Under the pieces are notes generated by a model that was not told the DNA's origin, searched no databases, and saw only the letters and a list, made by a program, of their open reading frames with translations. A stretch of DNA of 64,000 bases from a bacterium (GTDB lineage Bacteria > Pseudomonadota > Alphaproteobacteria > Rhodobacterales > Rhodobacteraceae). The stretch is taken from NCBI GenBank assembly GCA_016124195.1, contig WGOE01000003.1, positions 124,001-188,000 of the forward strand, read 5' to 3'. Shown here one piece after another: positions 17,085 through 26,547 of this stretch. How positions within the stretch are numbered: the first letter of the stretch is position 1; each line of letters begins with the position of its first letter. Position numbers and translations under genes: made by a program.

Positions 17085-18610
17085 CCATGCTGACAGCACA
17101 ACCGATGGACCCCAAGCTGGGGTCGATCATCAAGCTGGCCGTGCTGGCCGTGGGCGGTCAGGGTGGGGGCGTCCTGACCGGCTGGATCGAGGATGTCGCC
17201 CGCGCCAATGGCTATGCCGCGCAGGCGACCAGCGTGGCGGGCGTGTCGCAACGCACCGGCGCCACGGTCTATTATGTCGAGATGGCACCGGCCGCGGGCG
17301 GCGTGCCGATCTTTTCGCTGATGCCCGCCGCCGGCGACGTGGACATCATGATCGCGGCCGAGATGATGGAGGCGGGCCGTGCCATGCTGCGCGGCTTTGT
17401 CACGCAAGAGCGGACAACGCTGATCGCCTCGACCCACCGGGCACTGGCGGTGTCCGAAAAGGTCGAGCCGGGCAACGGCATCGCCAATTCGGACGAGGTG
17501 ATGGCGGCGGCCGGGCTGACCGCGAAACGTTTTATCGCGGCGGATTTCGACGCCTTGGCGGTGCGGAACGGATCAGTGATTTCGGCGGCGCTTTTCGGGG
17601 CGCTGGCGGGGTCGGGGGCGCTGCCCTTCCCGCGTGAGGCGTTCGAGGCGGCGATCCGGGCCAGCGGCAAGGGGGTGGACGGCTCGCTCAGGGCCTTTGC
17701 CGCGGCGTTCGAGGCCGCGACGGCGCCCCGGGTGCCGGCGGGCACCGAGAAGAAGCCCGGTGCCCTGATGGCGCGCGGCCCGGCGAAGATGGTGGCCGAA
17801 TGGCACCGGCTGACCGCGCGGGCCGAGGCCCTGCCCGCGCCGGTGGCCGAGATGGCCCTGCCCGGCCTGCGCAAGGTGGTGGAGTTTCAGGACCTGGCCT
17901 ATGGCGCCGAATATCTGGACCGTCTGGGGCAGGTGCTGGGCCGCGACGATGCAGGCCACGGCTTTGCCCTGTCGCGCGAGGCGGCCAAATATATCGCCAA
18001 TGCGATGGCCTATGACGATGTGATTCGGGTGGCCGACCTGAAGACCCGCGGAGATCGGTTCGACCGGATCGCGGCCGAGATGCGGGTGAAGGACGGCAAC
18101 CTGATGCACCTGACCGAATTCATGCATCCGCGGGCCGAGGAGATCGCAGGGATGCTGCCGGCGCGGCTGGGGGCGAGGGTTCAGGCCAGCCCGGAGTGGA
18201 TGGGGCGGCTGGAGCGGTGGTTTGCAAAGGGACGGAGGCTGAGGACCGACGGGCTTTGGTCCTTTGGCCTGTTGCATCTGCTGGGCGGGCTGAAGTTCTG
18301 GCGCAGGCGCACGCTGCGGCACGCGCAGGAGGTGGCGCATCTGGAAGCCTGGCTGGCCACCGCTTTGGGCTATCTGCCGAAGTATGACCTGGCGGTCGAG
18401 GTGGTAAAGTGCCGGCGGCTGGTGAAGGGCTATTCCGATACCCATGCGCGCGGCCTGTCGAAGTTCGACCGGGTGCTGGCCGGGGTGACGCTGGTGGCCG
18501 GGCGCGACGATGCCGCCGACTGGGCGCGGCGGCTGCGCGAGGCGGCGCTGAAGGATGAAGAGGGCAAGGCGCTGGACGGTGCCCTTGCGACGATCCGCAG
18601 TTTTGTCTGA
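17081..18610 (+). CDS. iorB: Indolepyruvate oxidoreductase subunit beta with long C-terminal region
   Basis: 509-aa gamma-type 2-oxoacid:acceptor oxidoreductase subunit. The N-terminal domain shows AVLAVGGQGGGVLTGWIEDVA and TSVAGVSQRTGATVYYVE, typical of IorB. It is far longer than the roughly 200-aa archaeal IorB. Residues from about 230 onward form a conserved helical extension (DUF6537 type) seen in proteobacterial forms. It is translationally coupled to iorA by an ATGA overlap. It ends the rightward operon and faces the convergent 3-hydroxyacyl-CoA dehydrogenase gene across a short hairpin element. Confidence 0.92.
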   Translation: MTMLTAQPMDPKLGSIIKLAVLAVGGQGGGVLTGWIEDVARANGYAAQATSVAGVSQRTGATVYYVEMAPAAGGVPIFSLMPAAGDVDIMIAAEMMEAGRAMLRGFVTQERTTLIASTHRALAVSEKVEPGNGIANSDEVMAAAGLTAKRFIAADFDALAVRNGSVISAALFGALAGSGALPFPREAFEAAIRASGKGVDGSLRAFAAAFEAATAPRVPAGTEKKPGALMARGPAKMVAEWHRLTARAEALPAPVAEMALPGLRKVVEFQDLAYGAEYLDRLGQVLGRDDAGHGFALSREAAKYIANAMAYDDVIRVADLKTRGDRFDRIAAEMRVKDGNLMHLTEFMHPRAEEIAGMLPARLGARVQASPEWMGRLERWFAKGRRLRTDGLWSFGLLHLLGGLKFWRRRTLRHAQEVAHLEAWLATALGYLPKYDLAVEVVKCRRLVKGYSDTHARGLSKFDRVLAGVTLVAGRDDAADWARRLREAALKDEEGKALDGALATIRSFV

Positions 18611-18620
18611 CCGGAGGGAA

Positions 18621-18664
18621 GCGGGGCTCTGCCCCGCGCCCCGGGATATATGAGAACAAATGAA
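18621..18664 (+). repeat. GC hairpin plus conserved tail between convergent genes
   Basis: The hairpin GCGGGGCTCTGCCCCGC (18621-18637) is followed by CCCCGGGATATATGAGAACA and AATGAAA. It is the plus-strand copy of the tail element also seen at 8670, 24953 and 38789. It sits between the stops of iorB and the 3-hydroxyacyl-CoA dehydrogenase, where it could end transcripts. Here the ATGAA of the tail begins no gene. Confidence 0.7.
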
Positions 18665-18665
18665 A

Positions 18666-19772
18666 TCAGAAGGGCAGGCCCGGGGCGGGCAGGTAGCGCG
18701 TCTTCAGATGCGGGGGGGCCTTGGCTTCGAGAGCTTCGAGGATGGCGCGGATTTTTTCGGGGCCCTGAAGACGTGACATCTCGAAGGGGCCGCGCGGGAA
18801 GTTGAGGCCGAGCCTCAAAGCCTGGTCGATGCCTTCGGCGGTGACGCCGCCTTCGGACAAGAGCCAGGCGGCCTCGTTGACGAGGGTGGCCTCGATGCGC
18901 AGGGCGAGGGCGGCGGCATCGGCGGGGGCCGGGCCGGGCGTTGCGGGGAAGAGGAAGCCCTGCCCCGATTTGCGGCCGAGGCGGCCTGCGGCGACCTGGC
19001 GCCTGAGGCTGTCGAAGACGTGATAGCGCGGGTGGTGGAGGGCCGCCTGCAGGCCTTCGGTCGCGGCGAGGTTGATGTCGGCGCCGATCAGGTCGATCAG
19101 CGACAGGGGGCCGATCCGGTAGCCGACGGCCAGCATGGCGGCGTCGATGTCGGAGGCGGAGCGCCCCTCTTCCAGAAGGGCGAGAGCTTCGCCGTAGAAG
19201 GGGCGCGCGCAGCGGTTGACGATGAAACCGGGACGGTCGGGGCAGGCGATCACGGTCTTGCCGGCGGCCTCGGTCAGTTGGCGCGCGAGGGTCAGGGGCT
19301 CGGGCGCGGTGCCGGGATGGGCCACCAGTTCGACCAGTTTCAGCACCGGCGCCGGGTTGAAGAAATGCAGGCCCAGCAGGCGGGTGGGGTGGCGCAGCGT
19401 CGCGGCCATGGCGCTAACCGAAAGCGAGGAGGTGTTGGTGGCCAGCACCGCCTGCGGGCTGAGGATGTCTTCAAGGGCGGCGAAAAGCTCCTGCTTGGCG
19501 GGCAGGGTCTCGATGATCGCCTCGATCACGAGGCCGGCGGGGGCGAGGTCTGCCAGCGTTTCGACCACCTGGAACCGCGAGAGGGTGGCCTGCATCGCCT
19601 CGGGGCTGAGGCCCTTGGCAAGGCGTGGCTCAAGTGCGGCGCGCAGGCGTTCGGGTGCGGAGGCGCGGGCCGGCGCCAGCGCATCGGTCGCCAGAACGGT
19701 GCAGCCCGATGCCGCAAAGACCTGTGCGATGCCCAGACCCATGGTTCCCAGACCCACCACACCGATGATCAT
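18666..19772 (-). CDS. 3-hydroxyacyl-CoA dehydrogenase
   Basis: 368-aa NAD-dependent dehydrogenase acting on 3-hydroxyacyl-CoA. The N-terminal Rossmann motif is GVVGLGTMGLGIAQVFAASG. The catalytic His is in LLGLHFFNPAPVLKLVE. The 3HCDH C-terminal dimerisation domain is present, with a second half-repeat (LRIEATLVNEAAWLLSEGG) as in PaaH-type proteins. The ATG at 19772 shares one base with the stop of the upstream enoyl-CoA hydratase (TGATG); a GTG one codon earlier is less likely. In the 2-aminobenzoyl-CoA pathway a beta-oxidation-like set is expected, and this gene fits it. Confidence 0.93.
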   Translation of the reverse strand: MIIGVVGLGTMGLGIAQVFAASGCTVLATDALAPARASAPERLRAALEPRLAKGLSPEAMQATLSRFQVVETLADLAPAGLVIEAIIETLPAKQELFAALEDILSPQAVLATNTSSLSVSAMAATLRHPTRLLGLHFFNPAPVLKLVELVAHPGTAPEPLTLARQLTEAAGKTVIACPDRPGFIVNRCARPFYGEALALLEEGRSASDIDAAMLAVGYRIGPLSLIDLIGADINLAATEGLQAALHHPRYHVFDSLRRQVAAGRLGRKSGQGFLFPATPGPAPADAAALALRIEATLVNEAAWLLSEGGVTAEGIDQALRLGLNFPRGPFEMSRLQGPEKIRAILEALEAKAPPHLKTRYLPAPGLPF

Positions 19773-20521
19773 CACTGCCCCCGGAACTCTGGTTTGCGTT
19801 TTTCAAGGAAGGCGCGGATGCCTTCGGATTTGTCGGCACTGTCGAGAAGCGCCTCGAAGGCCGCGCGTTCGGGGGCGAGCGCCAGAGCAGCCTCGGCCGC
19901 AACCAGCGCCTTTTTGGCCGCCATCAGGGCAAGCGGTGCCCGGCCCGCCAGCCGGGCGGCCAGAGCCTCGGCCTCGGGCAGGGCGGGGCCTTGCGACCGG
20001 TAGGCCGCGATGCCCCAGGCGAGCGCAGTTTCGGCGTCGATGATCTCGCCGGTCAGAATCATGCGCGACGCCCGGGCGCGGCCGATGAGCGCCATCAGAC
20101 GCTGGCCACCACCCGCGCCGGGAATGAGCCCCAGGTTGGTTTCCGGCAATCCGAGCCGCGCCGTGGGCCCCAGCACGATCATGTCGGCCATCAGCGCGAG
20201 TTCGAACCCACCGCCCAAGGCAAAGCCGTCAACCGCGGCGATCAGGGGTTTCGGGAAGGCGCGGATCGCGGCCCAATGGGCCTTGCGCGGGTCCGCGGCG
20301 CCTTCGGCAGAGGTCTTGGTCGCGATCTCGGCAATGTCGGCGCCGGCGGCAAAGTTGCCCTCGGCTCCGGTCAGCACGACGGCGCGGCAGGGGCCGGCGG
20401 CCAGGTCGGTCAAAGCCGCCGCCAGATGCGCCAGCAGGGCGGTGTTCAGCGCATTGCGCGCCTCTGGCCGGTGGAGAGTCAGCCGCGACCAACCCGGCCC
20501 ATGGTCGATGATCAGGTCCAT
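19772..20521 (-). CDS. Enoyl-CoA hydratase/isomerase family protein
   Basis: 249-aa crotonase. The oxyanion-hole segments are FAAGADIAEI and DGFALGGGFELALMADM. The catalytic-Glu region is LPETNLGLIPGAGGGQRL, the canonical hydratase pattern. The ATG at 20521 was preferred over an in-frame GTG at 20539, because GGTGGAGG lies just upstream of the ATG. It is first in the short leftward unit and divergent from the monooxygenase/reductase gene. A strong inverted repeat in the gap probably regulates both directions. Confidence 0.93.
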   Translation of the reverse strand: MDLIIDHGPGWSRLTLHRPEARNALNTALLAHLAAALTDLAAGPCRAVVLTGAEGNFAAGADIAEIATKTSAEGAADPRKAHWAAIRAFPKPLIAAVDGFALGGGFELALMADMIVLGPTARLGLPETNLGLIPGAGGGQRLMALIGRARASRMILTGEIIDAETALAWGIAAYRSQGPALPEAEALAARLAGRAPLALMAAKKALVAAEAALALAPERAAFEALLDSADKSEGIRAFLEKRKPEFRGQ

Positions 20522-20546
20522 GGCTGCACTATCCTCCACCCGATCA

Positions 20547-20581
20547 AAATTTCAAGTTGGAAAGTTTTAAGCTTGAAATTT
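20547..20581. promoter_or_regulatory. Inverted-repeat operator, AAATTTCAAG-N15-CTTGAAATTT
   Basis: Perfect 10-bp arms at 20547-20556 and 20572-20581 in the 119-base gap between two divergent catabolic operons. The sequence is strikingly AT-rich against its surroundings. This is the size and placement of an operator for a dimeric winged-helix repressor. The MarR encoded at 23651-24085, inside the rightward operon, is the obvious candidate. The repeat is observed; the regulator assignment is inferred. Confidence 0.65.
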
Positions 20582-20640
20582 ATTCGGACTGGTGCATCCT
20601 AGGGTAATCCAATGAAGGGAACGACCATGAAGGTCTTGTC

Positions 20641-22923
20641 ATGAAGGTCCTGTGCCTTGGCGGCGGCCCCGCCGGTCTGTATTTCGCCATTTCGATGAAG
20701 CTGCGCGACCCGGCGCATCAGGTCACCGTGCTGGAACGCAACCGCGCCAACGACACCTTCGGCTGGGGCGTCGTGCTGTCGGATGACGCGCTGAGCCGGA
20801 TGCAGAAGAACGACCCGGTCTCGACCGAGGCGATCCGCAGCAATTTCGCCTATTGGGACGACATCGCCGTCGTGCACAATGGCCACCGAACCGTCTCGGG
20901 CGGGCATGGCTTTGCCGGGATCGGGCGCAAGACCATGCTGATCCTGTTGCAGGCCCGGGCCCGCGAACTGGGCGTCGATCTGCGCTTTGAGACCGAGTTC
21001 AAGACTGCCGAGGAATACCGGCGCGACTATGATCTGGTGGTGGCAACCGACGGGATCAACTCGGTCGTGCGGCGTGAATATGCTGAAGTCTTCCAGCCCG
21101 ACATCGACATTCGCAAATGCAAGTTCGTCTGGCTGGGCACCCATGCCAAGTTCGACGACGCCTTCACCTTCATCTTCGAGAAGACCGAACATGGCTGGGT
21201 CTGGGCCCATGTCTATCAGTTTGACAAGGACACCGCGACCTTCATCGTGGAATGCCTGCCCGAAACCTGGGACCGCTGGGGCTTTGCCGCCATGTCCAAG
21301 GAAGAGACCATTGCCGTTTGTGAACGTATATTCGCCAAATACCTGAACGGCCATTCGCTTATGTCGAACGCGGCGCATCTGCGCGGCTCGGCGGTGTGGA
21401 TGCAATTCCCCCGGGTGATCTGCAACACCTGGTATCACGAGAATGTCGTGCTGATGGGCGATGCGGCGGCGACCGGACATTTCTCGATCGGGTCGGGGTC
21501 TCGGCTGGCCTTTGACAGCGCGATTGCCCTGGCCGAATACCTGCATTCGGAGCCCACGATGCAGGGCGCCTTCCAGCGCTATCAGGACGAACGCCGGGTC
21601 GAGGTCTTGCGGCTGCAATCGGCGGCGCGCAACTCGCTGGAATGGTTCGAAGAGGTGGAACGCTACCTCGACATGCCGCCTTTGCAGTTCGCCTATTCGC
21701 TTCTGACCCGCAGCCAACGGATTTCGCACGAGAATTTGCGCCAGCGCGACCCGGCCTGGCTGCGCCACGCAGAGGATTGGTTTCAGGAACAGGCGGGCGG
21801 GGAACCGGGCCGGCTGCCGATGTTCGCCCCCTTCCGCCTGCGCGACATGGCCTTGCAGAACCGCATCGTCGTCTCGCCCATGGCGCAATACAAGGCGGTG
21901 GATGGCGTGCCGGGTGACTGGCATTTCATCCATCTGGCCGAGCGCGCCAAGGGCGGTGCAGGGCTGGTCTATACCGAGATGACCTGCGTGTCGGCCCAGG
22001 GCCGCATCACGCCCGGCTGTCCCGGGCTTTATTCGGCCAAACACGAGGCAGGCTGGAAGCGGGTGGTCGATTTCATCCATGCCGAGACCAACGCCAAGAT
22101 CTGTTGCCAGATCGGCCATTCCGGCCGCAAGGGCTCGACCCAGGTGGGCTGGCAGGACAGTGACATGCCGCTGCCAGAGGGCAACTGGCCGGTGTTGAGC
22201 GCCTCTGCCATCCCGTGGTCGCCCGCCCATCAGGTGCCCAAGGAGATGGACCGCGCCGACATGGACAAGGTCCTGATGCAGTTCGTCAAGGCGACCGAGA
22301 TGGCCAAGCGGGCGGGCTTTGACATGATCGAACTGCATGCGGCGCATGGCTATCTGATCTCGTCCTTCATCAGTCCGGTGTCGAATGTGCGGACCGATGC
22401 CTATGGCGGCAGCCTGGAAAACCGGATGCGCTATCCCTTGGAGGTTTTCGCCGCGATGCGCGCGGAATGGCCGGGGTCAAAGCCGATGTCGGTGCGGATT
22501 TCGGCCAACGACTGGGTCGGACCGGAGGGCGTCACCCCTGCCGAAGCCGTTGAGATTGCGGCGATGTTCGCGGCCGCAGGTGCGGATATCATCGACGTGT
22601 CGGCCGGGCAGACCACGCCCGATGCGCGGCCGATCTATGGCCGGATGTTCCAGACTCCGTTCAGCGACCGTATCCGGAATGAGGCGGGGCTCGCCACGAT
22701 GGCGGTGGGCAACATCACCGAGGCCGAGCAGGTCAACCAGATCCTCCTCGCCGGGCGGGCCGACCTTGTGTGCCTGGCGCGGCCGCATCTGGCCGACCCC
22801 TACTGGACCCTGCACCAGGCCGTGAAGGCCGGCGATCCGACAGCCTGGCCCCTGCCCTATCTGGCCGGGCGCGATCAGGCGATCCGGCTGTTGGGCAAGG
22901 CAACGGAGGTTCTGCGGGCATGA
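20641..22923 (+). CDS. Bifunctional 2-aminobenzoyl-CoA monooxygenase/reductase-type flavoprotein
   Basis: 760-aa fusion. Residues about 1-385 form a salicylate-hydroxylase-like FAD monooxygenase with [32 protein letters not shown] and [19 protein letters not shown]. Residues about 395-760 form an Old Yellow Enzyme/NADH:flavin oxidoreductase with [36 protein letters not shown] and [14 protein letters not shown]. This domain pair is that of anthraniloyl-CoA monooxygenase/reductase and of proteins annotated salicylyl-CoA 5-hydroxylase. The enzyme hydroxylates and then reduces the ring of the CoA thioester. The CoA ligase, RidA-like and beta-oxidation genes in the operon favour 2-aminobenzoyl-CoA as the substrate. 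Confidence 0.9.
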   Translation: MKVLCLGGGPAGLYFAISMKLRDPAHQVTVLERNRANDTFGWGVVLSDDALSRMQKNDPVSTEAIRSNFAYWDDIAVVHNGHRTVSGGHGFAGIGRKTMLILLQARARELGVDLRFETEFKTAEEYRRDYDLVVATDGINSVVRREYAEVFQPDIDIRKCKFVWLGTHAKFDDAFTFIFEKTEHGWVWAHVYQFDKDTATFIVECLPETWDRWGFAAMSKEETIAVCERIFAKYLNGHSLMSNAAHLRGSAVWMQFPRVICNTWYHENVVLMGDAAATGHFSIGSGSRLAFDSAIALAEYLHSEPTMQGAFQRYQDERRVEVLRLQSAARNSLEWFEEVERYLDMPPLQFAYSLLTRSQRISHENLRQRDPAWLRHAEDWFQEQAGGEPGRLPMFAPFRLRDMALQNRIVVSPMAQYKAVDGVPGDWHFIHLAERAKGGAGLVYTEMTCVSAQGRITPGCPGLYSAKHEAGWKRVVDFIHAETNAKICCQIGHSGRKGSTQVGWQDSDMPLPEGNWPVLSASAIPWSPAHQVPKEMDRADMDKVLMQFVKATEMAKRAGFDMIELHAAHGYLISSFISPVSNVRTDAYGGSLENRMRYPLEVFAAMRAEWPGSKPMSVRISANDWVGPEGVTPAEAVEIAAMFAAAGADIIDVSAGQTTPDARPIYGRMFQTPFSDRIRNEAGLATMAVGNITEAEQVNQILLAGRADLVCLARPHLADPYWTLHQAVKAGDPTAWPLPYLAGRDQAIRLLGKATEVLRA

Positions 22924-23654
22924 AGGGCAAACGGGTTCTGGTCACCGGCGGCGGGTCGGGCGCGGGGGCGGATCTGGCGCTTGGCTTTGCCGAGGCAGGC
23001 GCCGAGGTGGTGATCTGCGGGCGCAGGCTTGAAGCCCTGACCGCGGTTGCTGGCCGTCACCCCTCGATTCGGGCGCTGCATTGTGACGTGACGAACGAAG
23101 ATTCGGTAATGGGCCTTTACGCGGCGGCCGGCCCGGTGGACATCGTGATCGCCAATGCCGGGCAGGCGGATTCGGCGCCGTTCCACAAGACCTCGCTCGA
23201 CAACTGGAACAGAATGCTGGCGGTCAATCTGACCGGGGTTTTCCTGACCTTCCGCGAGGGGCTGCGGCAGATGAACGGATGGGGCCGGCTGGTGGCGGTG
23301 GCCTCGACCGCGGGGCTCAAGGGCTATGCCAAGGTCGCGCCCTATGCGGCGGCCAAGCACGGGGTCCTGGGCATCGTGCGGTCCCTGGCACTGGAGGTGG
23401 CGCGGCGGCCGATCACGGTGAACGCGATCTGCCCGGGGTTTCTGGACACCGAGATGACCGCGCATTCGATCAAGGTGATCAGCGAAAAGACCGGACGCTC
23501 GCCCGCCGAGGCCCGGGCGGTGCTGGAGGGGCTGAACCCGCAGGGGCGGCTGTTTCAGCCCTCTGAAGTGACCGCGGCGGCGCTTTATCTCTGCGGCGCG
23601 GGGGCCGAGGGCGTGAACGGCCAAAGCCTGACCATCGCAGGCGGAGAGCTATGA
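22920..23654 (+). CDS. Short-chain dehydrogenase/reductase
   Basis: 244-aa classical SDR. The cofactor motif is [20 protein letters not shown], with IANAG in beta-4. The catalytic Ser is in [10 protein letters not shown] and the Y-x3-K pair in [11 protein letters not shown]. It starts inside the stop of the monooxygenase/reductase gene and ends inside the start of the MarR gene. It probably oxidises or reduces a hydroxy/keto CoA intermediate of the ring-degradation path; the exact step is unknown. Confidence 0.93.
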   Translation: MKGKRVLVTGGGSGAGADLALGFAEAGAEVVICGRRLEALTAVAGRHPSIRALHCDVTNEDSVMGLYAAAGPVDIVIANAGQADSAPFHKTSLDNWNRMLAVNLTGVFLTFREGLRQMNGWGRLVAVASTAGLKGYAKVAPYAAAKHGVLGIVRSLALEVARRPITVNAICPGFLDTEMTAHSIKVISEKTGRSPAEARAVLEGLNPQGRLFQPSEVTAAALYLCGAGAEGVNGQSLTIAGGEL

Positions 23655-24085
23655 GCGACCCTTTGTCCAAGCGGCGGCTCAAGATGTGGATCCGGCTTCT
23701 GGGTGTGACCCGCGCGGCCGAGGCCGAACTGCGCGAGTTCCTGCGGGTACGCCATGAGACCACCCTGCCGCGCTTTGACGTGATGGCCGCCCTGTACCGC
23801 CGGCGCGAGGCAGTTTCGATGTCAGACCTGTCGCGCATGCTGTTGGTGTCGAACGGCAATGCCACCACCGTGGTCGACCGGCTGGAGGCCGATGGTCTGG
23901 TGCGGCGCACGCCTTCGGAGACCGACCGGCGCACGGTCTATGTCGCCCTGACGCCGGAAGGGCTGAGCCAGTTCGAAGGTCTTGCCGCACAGCACGAGGC
24001 CGAGGTCAGCCGGGTATTCGGCGGCCTTTCGGAAGGCGATCTGGACCAGTTGACCGACATTCTCAAACGCATGGGGACCAAATGA
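23651..24085 (+). CDS. MarR-family transcriptional regulator
   Basis: 144-aa MarR protein. The DNA-binding region runs through [20 protein letters not shown] and [20 protein letters not shown], followed by [10 protein letters not shown]. It is coupled on both sides by ATGA overlaps, so it is made together with the enzymes. Autoregulation through the inverted repeat at 20547-20581 is likely. CoA thioesters are common inducers for regulators embedded in aryl-CoA operons (family knowledge). Confidence 0.93.
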   Translation: MSDPLSKRRLKMWIRLLGVTRAAEAELREFLRVRHETTLPRFDVMAALYRRREAVSMSDLSRMLLVSNGNATTVVDRLEADGLVRRTPSETDRRTVYVALTPEGLSQFEGLAAQHEAEVSRVFGGLSEGDLDQLTDILKRMGTK

Positions 24086-24891
24086 AACTGAGCGGACGCA
24101 TGCCGGAACACTTCCTGTGGCAGGTCGCGGATCGGGTGGGAACGGTGCGGTTGAACCAGCCCGACCGCAAGAACCCGCTGACCTTCGACAGCTATGCCGA
24201 GTTGCGCGACCTGTTCCGCGATCTGGTCTATGCCGAGGATGTCGACGTGGTGATCTTTGCCTCGACCGAGGGGAATTTCTGTTCGGGCGGCGATGTGCAT
24301 GACATCATCGGGCCGCTGATCGGGCTGCCGATGAAGGACCTTTTGGCCTTTACCCGGATGACCGGCGATCTGGTCAAGGCGATGTTGGGCTGTGGCAAGC
24401 CGATCATCGCGGCGGTCGAAGGTGTGGCGGTGGGGGCGGGGGCGATCATCGCGATGGCCTCGGACCTGCGGTTGGCGACGCCGGAGGCGAAATGCGCCTT
24501 CCTGTTCACCCGGGTCGGACTGGCGGGCTGCGACATGGGCGCCTGTGCCATGCTGCCGCGGATCATAGGCCAGGGGCGGGCGGCGGAGTTGCTTTACACC
24601 GGGCGGGTGATGACTGCTGCCGAGGGCGAGCGTTGGGGGTTCTGGAATGCCCTGCATCCCTCCGCGACGCTGCTGGCCGAGGCGCAGGCCTTGGCGAGCC
24701 GGCTCGCCTCGGGGCCGACCTTTGCGCATGGCATGACGAAGACACAGTTGAACCACGAGTGGAACATGGGGCTGGACCAGGCGATCGAGGCCGAGGCGCA
24801 GGCCCAGGCGATCTGCATGCAGACCAAGGACTTCGAGCGGGCTTACCGGGCCTTCGTGGCAAAGGAGCGGCCCGTGTTTGCCGGGGACTGA
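24082..24891 (+). CDS. Crotonase-fold protein with atypical active-site loop
   Basis: 269-aa enoyl-CoA hydratase/isomerase superfamily protein. The oxyanion-hole parts are [11 protein letters not shown] and [20 protein letters not shown]. Where ordinary hydratases carry the Glu of PExxLGxxPGxGG, this one reads [20 protein letters not shown]. The second catalytic Glu is therefore not in its usual place and an Asp sits nearby. This suggests a different chemistry, for example C-C hydrolysis or ring opening, rather than plain hydration. Hairpin repeats follow immediately after the stop. Confidence 0.88.
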   Translation: MKLSGRMPEHFLWQVADRVGTVRLNQPDRKNPLTFDSYAELRDLFRDLVYAEDVDVVIFASTEGNFCSGGDVHDIIGPLIGLPMKDLLAFTRMTGDLVKAMLGCGKPIIAAVEGVAVGAGAIIAMASDLRLATPEAKCAFLFTRVGLAGCDMGACAMLPRIIGQGRAAELLYTGRVMTAAEGERWGFWNALHPSATLLAEAQALASRLASGPTFAHGMTKTQLNHEWNMGLDQAIEAEAQAQAICMQTKDFERAYRAFVAKERPVFAGD

Positions 24892-24951
24892 CGAATTTTC
24901 TGCGAAAATTCGGGCTTCATCTGAAGTGAATTGAATTTTCGCCGAAAATTC
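24892..24951 (+). repeat. Two GAATTTTC...GAAAATTC hairpins
   Basis: Stem one at 24892-24912 has the loop TCTGCGA and overlaps the crotonase stop region. Stem two at 24933-24951 has the loop TCGCCGA. Both belong to the window-wide GATTTTTCTGCGAAAAATC family. They lie mid-operon before the acyl-CoA dehydrogenase gene, so they may lower expression of the distal genes or protect the proximal mRNA. Confidence 0.75.
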
Positions 24952-24952
24952 G

Positions 24953-24999
24953 CGGGGGCGCTGCCCCCGAAACCCCCGGGAATATTTGGGAACAGATGA
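24953..24999 (+). repeat. GC hairpin plus GGGAATATTTGGGAACAGATGAA tail
   Basis: The hairpin CGGGGGCGCTGCCCCCG (24953-24969) is followed by AACCCCCGGGAATATTTGGG and AACAGATGAAG. In this copy the ATG of the tail is also the start codon of the acyl-CoA dehydrogenase gene, so the element may supply its initiation region. Confidence 0.75.
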
Positions 25000-26135
25000 A
25001 GATGGATCGGACTTTTCTGGAGTGGCCTTTCCTTGAACCTCGGCATCGTGCGTTGGCAGACGCGCTTGAGGCGTGGTGCCTGGCGCATCTGCCGGTGGAT
25101 CATGGCGATGTGGACGCGGCCTGTCGCGGGCTGGTGGCGATATTGGGGGCCGGGGGCTGGCTGCAGCATTCGGGCGGAAGTCTGGATGTCCGCACGCTGT
25201 GTCTGATCCGCGAGACCTTGGCGCGCCATGACGGGCTTGCGGATTTTGCCTTTGCGATGCAGGGGCTTGGGATGGGTGCGGTATCGCTGTTCGGTACGGA
25301 TGAGCAGCGCGCCTGGCTGGAGAAGACCCGGGCCGGATCGGCGATTGCGGCTTTTGCGCTGACCGAGCCGGGGTCAGGGTCCGATGTGGCCGCGACCTCG
25401 ACCATGGCCGAGCGGGTGCAGGGCGGATGGCGGATCTCGGGGGAGAAGACCTGGATTTCGAACGGCGGGATCGCGGATGTCTATGTGGTGTTCGCGCGGA
25501 CCGGCGAGGCGCCGGGGGCGCGGGGCCTTTCGGCGTTTCTGATGCCCGCGGACACGAAAGGGCTGGAGGTGGTCGAGCGGCTGGAGGTGATTGCGCCGCA
25601 TCCTTTGGCGCATTTGCGGCTGGACGGGGTCGAACTGCCGGAGGCGGCCTTGATCGGCAAGGCTGGCGAGGGGTTCAAGCTGGCGATGGCGGTGCTGGAC
25701 GTATTCCGTTCGACCGTGGGGGCGGCCGCCTTGGGCTTTGCGCGGCGGGCTTTGGACGAAAGTCTGGCCAGGGTATCGGCGCGGCGCATTCAGGGGCAGC
25801 CCCTGGCCGAGTTGCAGATGGTGCAGGGCCATCTTGCGGATATGGCGCTTGAGGTCGATACGGCTGCCCTGCTGGTCTATCGGGCGGCCTGGACGAAGGA
25901 TATGGGCGCCGCGCGGGTGACGCGCGAGGCTGCGATGGCGAAACTGCATGCGACCGAGGCGGCTCAGCGGGTGATCGACATGGCGGTGCAGTTGCATGGC
26001 GGCGACGGCGTCCGGCACGGGTCGGTCGTCGAGCGGCTTTACCGGGAGATCCGCGCCTTGCGCATTTATGAGGGGGCAAGCGATGTTCAGCGCGTGGTGA
26101 TCGCGCGGGCGATTTTGCCAAAGGAGGGGAAATGA
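24996..26135 (+). CDS. Acyl-CoA dehydrogenase
   Basis: 379-aa FAD acyl-CoA dehydrogenase. Middle-domain motifs are [20 protein letters not shown] and [20 protein letters not shown]. The C-terminal domain ends with [20 protein letters not shown], whose Glu in YEG is the usual catalytic base. The start is ATG 24996, or ATG 25002 two codons later; both lie in the end of the repeat tail with no conventional Shine-Dalgarno. The next gene overlaps by ATGA. It fits an oxidation step on a ring-derived or ring-opened CoA ester. Confidence 0.93.
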   Translation: MKMDRTFLEWPFLEPRHRALADALEAWCLAHLPVDHGDVDAACRGLVAILGAGGWLQHSGGSLDVRTLCLIRETLARHDGLADFAFAMQGLGMGAVSLFGTDEQRAWLEKTRAGSAIAAFALTEPGSGSDVAATSTMAERVQGGWRISGEKTWISNGGIADVYVVFARTGEAPGARGLSAFLMPADTKGLEVVERLEVIAPHPLAHLRLDGVELPEAALIGKAGEGFKLAMAVLDVFRSTVGAAALGFARRALDESLARVSARRIQGQPLAELQMVQGHLADMALEVDTAALLVYRAAWTKDMGAARVTREAAMAKLHATEAAQRVIDMAVQLHGGDGVRHGSVVERLYREIRALRIYEGASDVQRVVIARAILPKEGK

Positions 26136-26536
26136 CATCTCCACATGAATTTCTGCACCCGGCGCATTGGAAGAAGGCGGTGGGCTATTCCAACGGCGTT
26201 TCGGCACGCGGGCGGCTGGTGGTGACTGGCGGCATCATCGGGTGGAACGCCGATCAGCAGTTCGAGACGGATGATTTCGCAGGCCAGGCCGCGCAGGCCC
26301 TGCGCTCGATCGTCGAGGTTCTGGCCTGCGGCAGAGCGCGACCCGAACATCTGGTGCGGCTGACCTGGTATGTCACGGACAAGCGGGAATATCTCGCCAG
26401 CCTGAAGGACCTGGGGCAGGCCTACCGGCAGGTGATTGGCAAGCACTTCCCGGCGATGGCTCTGGTCCAGGTGGTGGCGCTGGTCGAGGACCGGGCCAAG
26501 GTGGAAATCGAGGCGACGGCGGTGGTGCCGGAATGA
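26132..26536 (+). CDS. RidA-family (YjgF/UK114) protein lacking the canonical arginine
   Basis: 134-aa RidA-fold protein: [20 protein letters not shown], then [13 protein letters not shown], then [11 protein letters not shown]. Archetypal RidA has an Arg in the FPxRS loop that binds the imine carboxylate. Here the loop reads [11 protein letters not shown], with Met at that place, while the Glu of VEIEA is kept. It is therefore probably not a 2-aminoacrylate deaminase of the standard type. In this operon it may hydrolyse an imine or enamine derived from the amino group of the aminobenzoyl-CoA product (inference). Confidence 0.88.
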   Translation: MTSPHEFLHPAHWKKAVGYSNGVSARGRLVVTGGIIGWNADQQFETDDFAGQAAQALRSIVEVLACGRARPEHLVRLTWYVTDKREYLASLKDLGQAYRQVIGKHFPAMALVQVVALVEDRAKVEIEATAVVPE

Positions 26537-26547
26537 GGGGGGCAAGC

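Noticed and set aside
20599-22347. A 582-codon frame antisense to the monooxygenase/reductase gene
   Set aside because: The sense strand has complete FAD and OYE motifs; the antisense product is featureless.
24892-24999. A CRISPR-like or short tandem repeat array before the acyl-CoA dehydrogenase gene
   Set aside because: The units are different hairpins, not direct repeats with uniform spacers.
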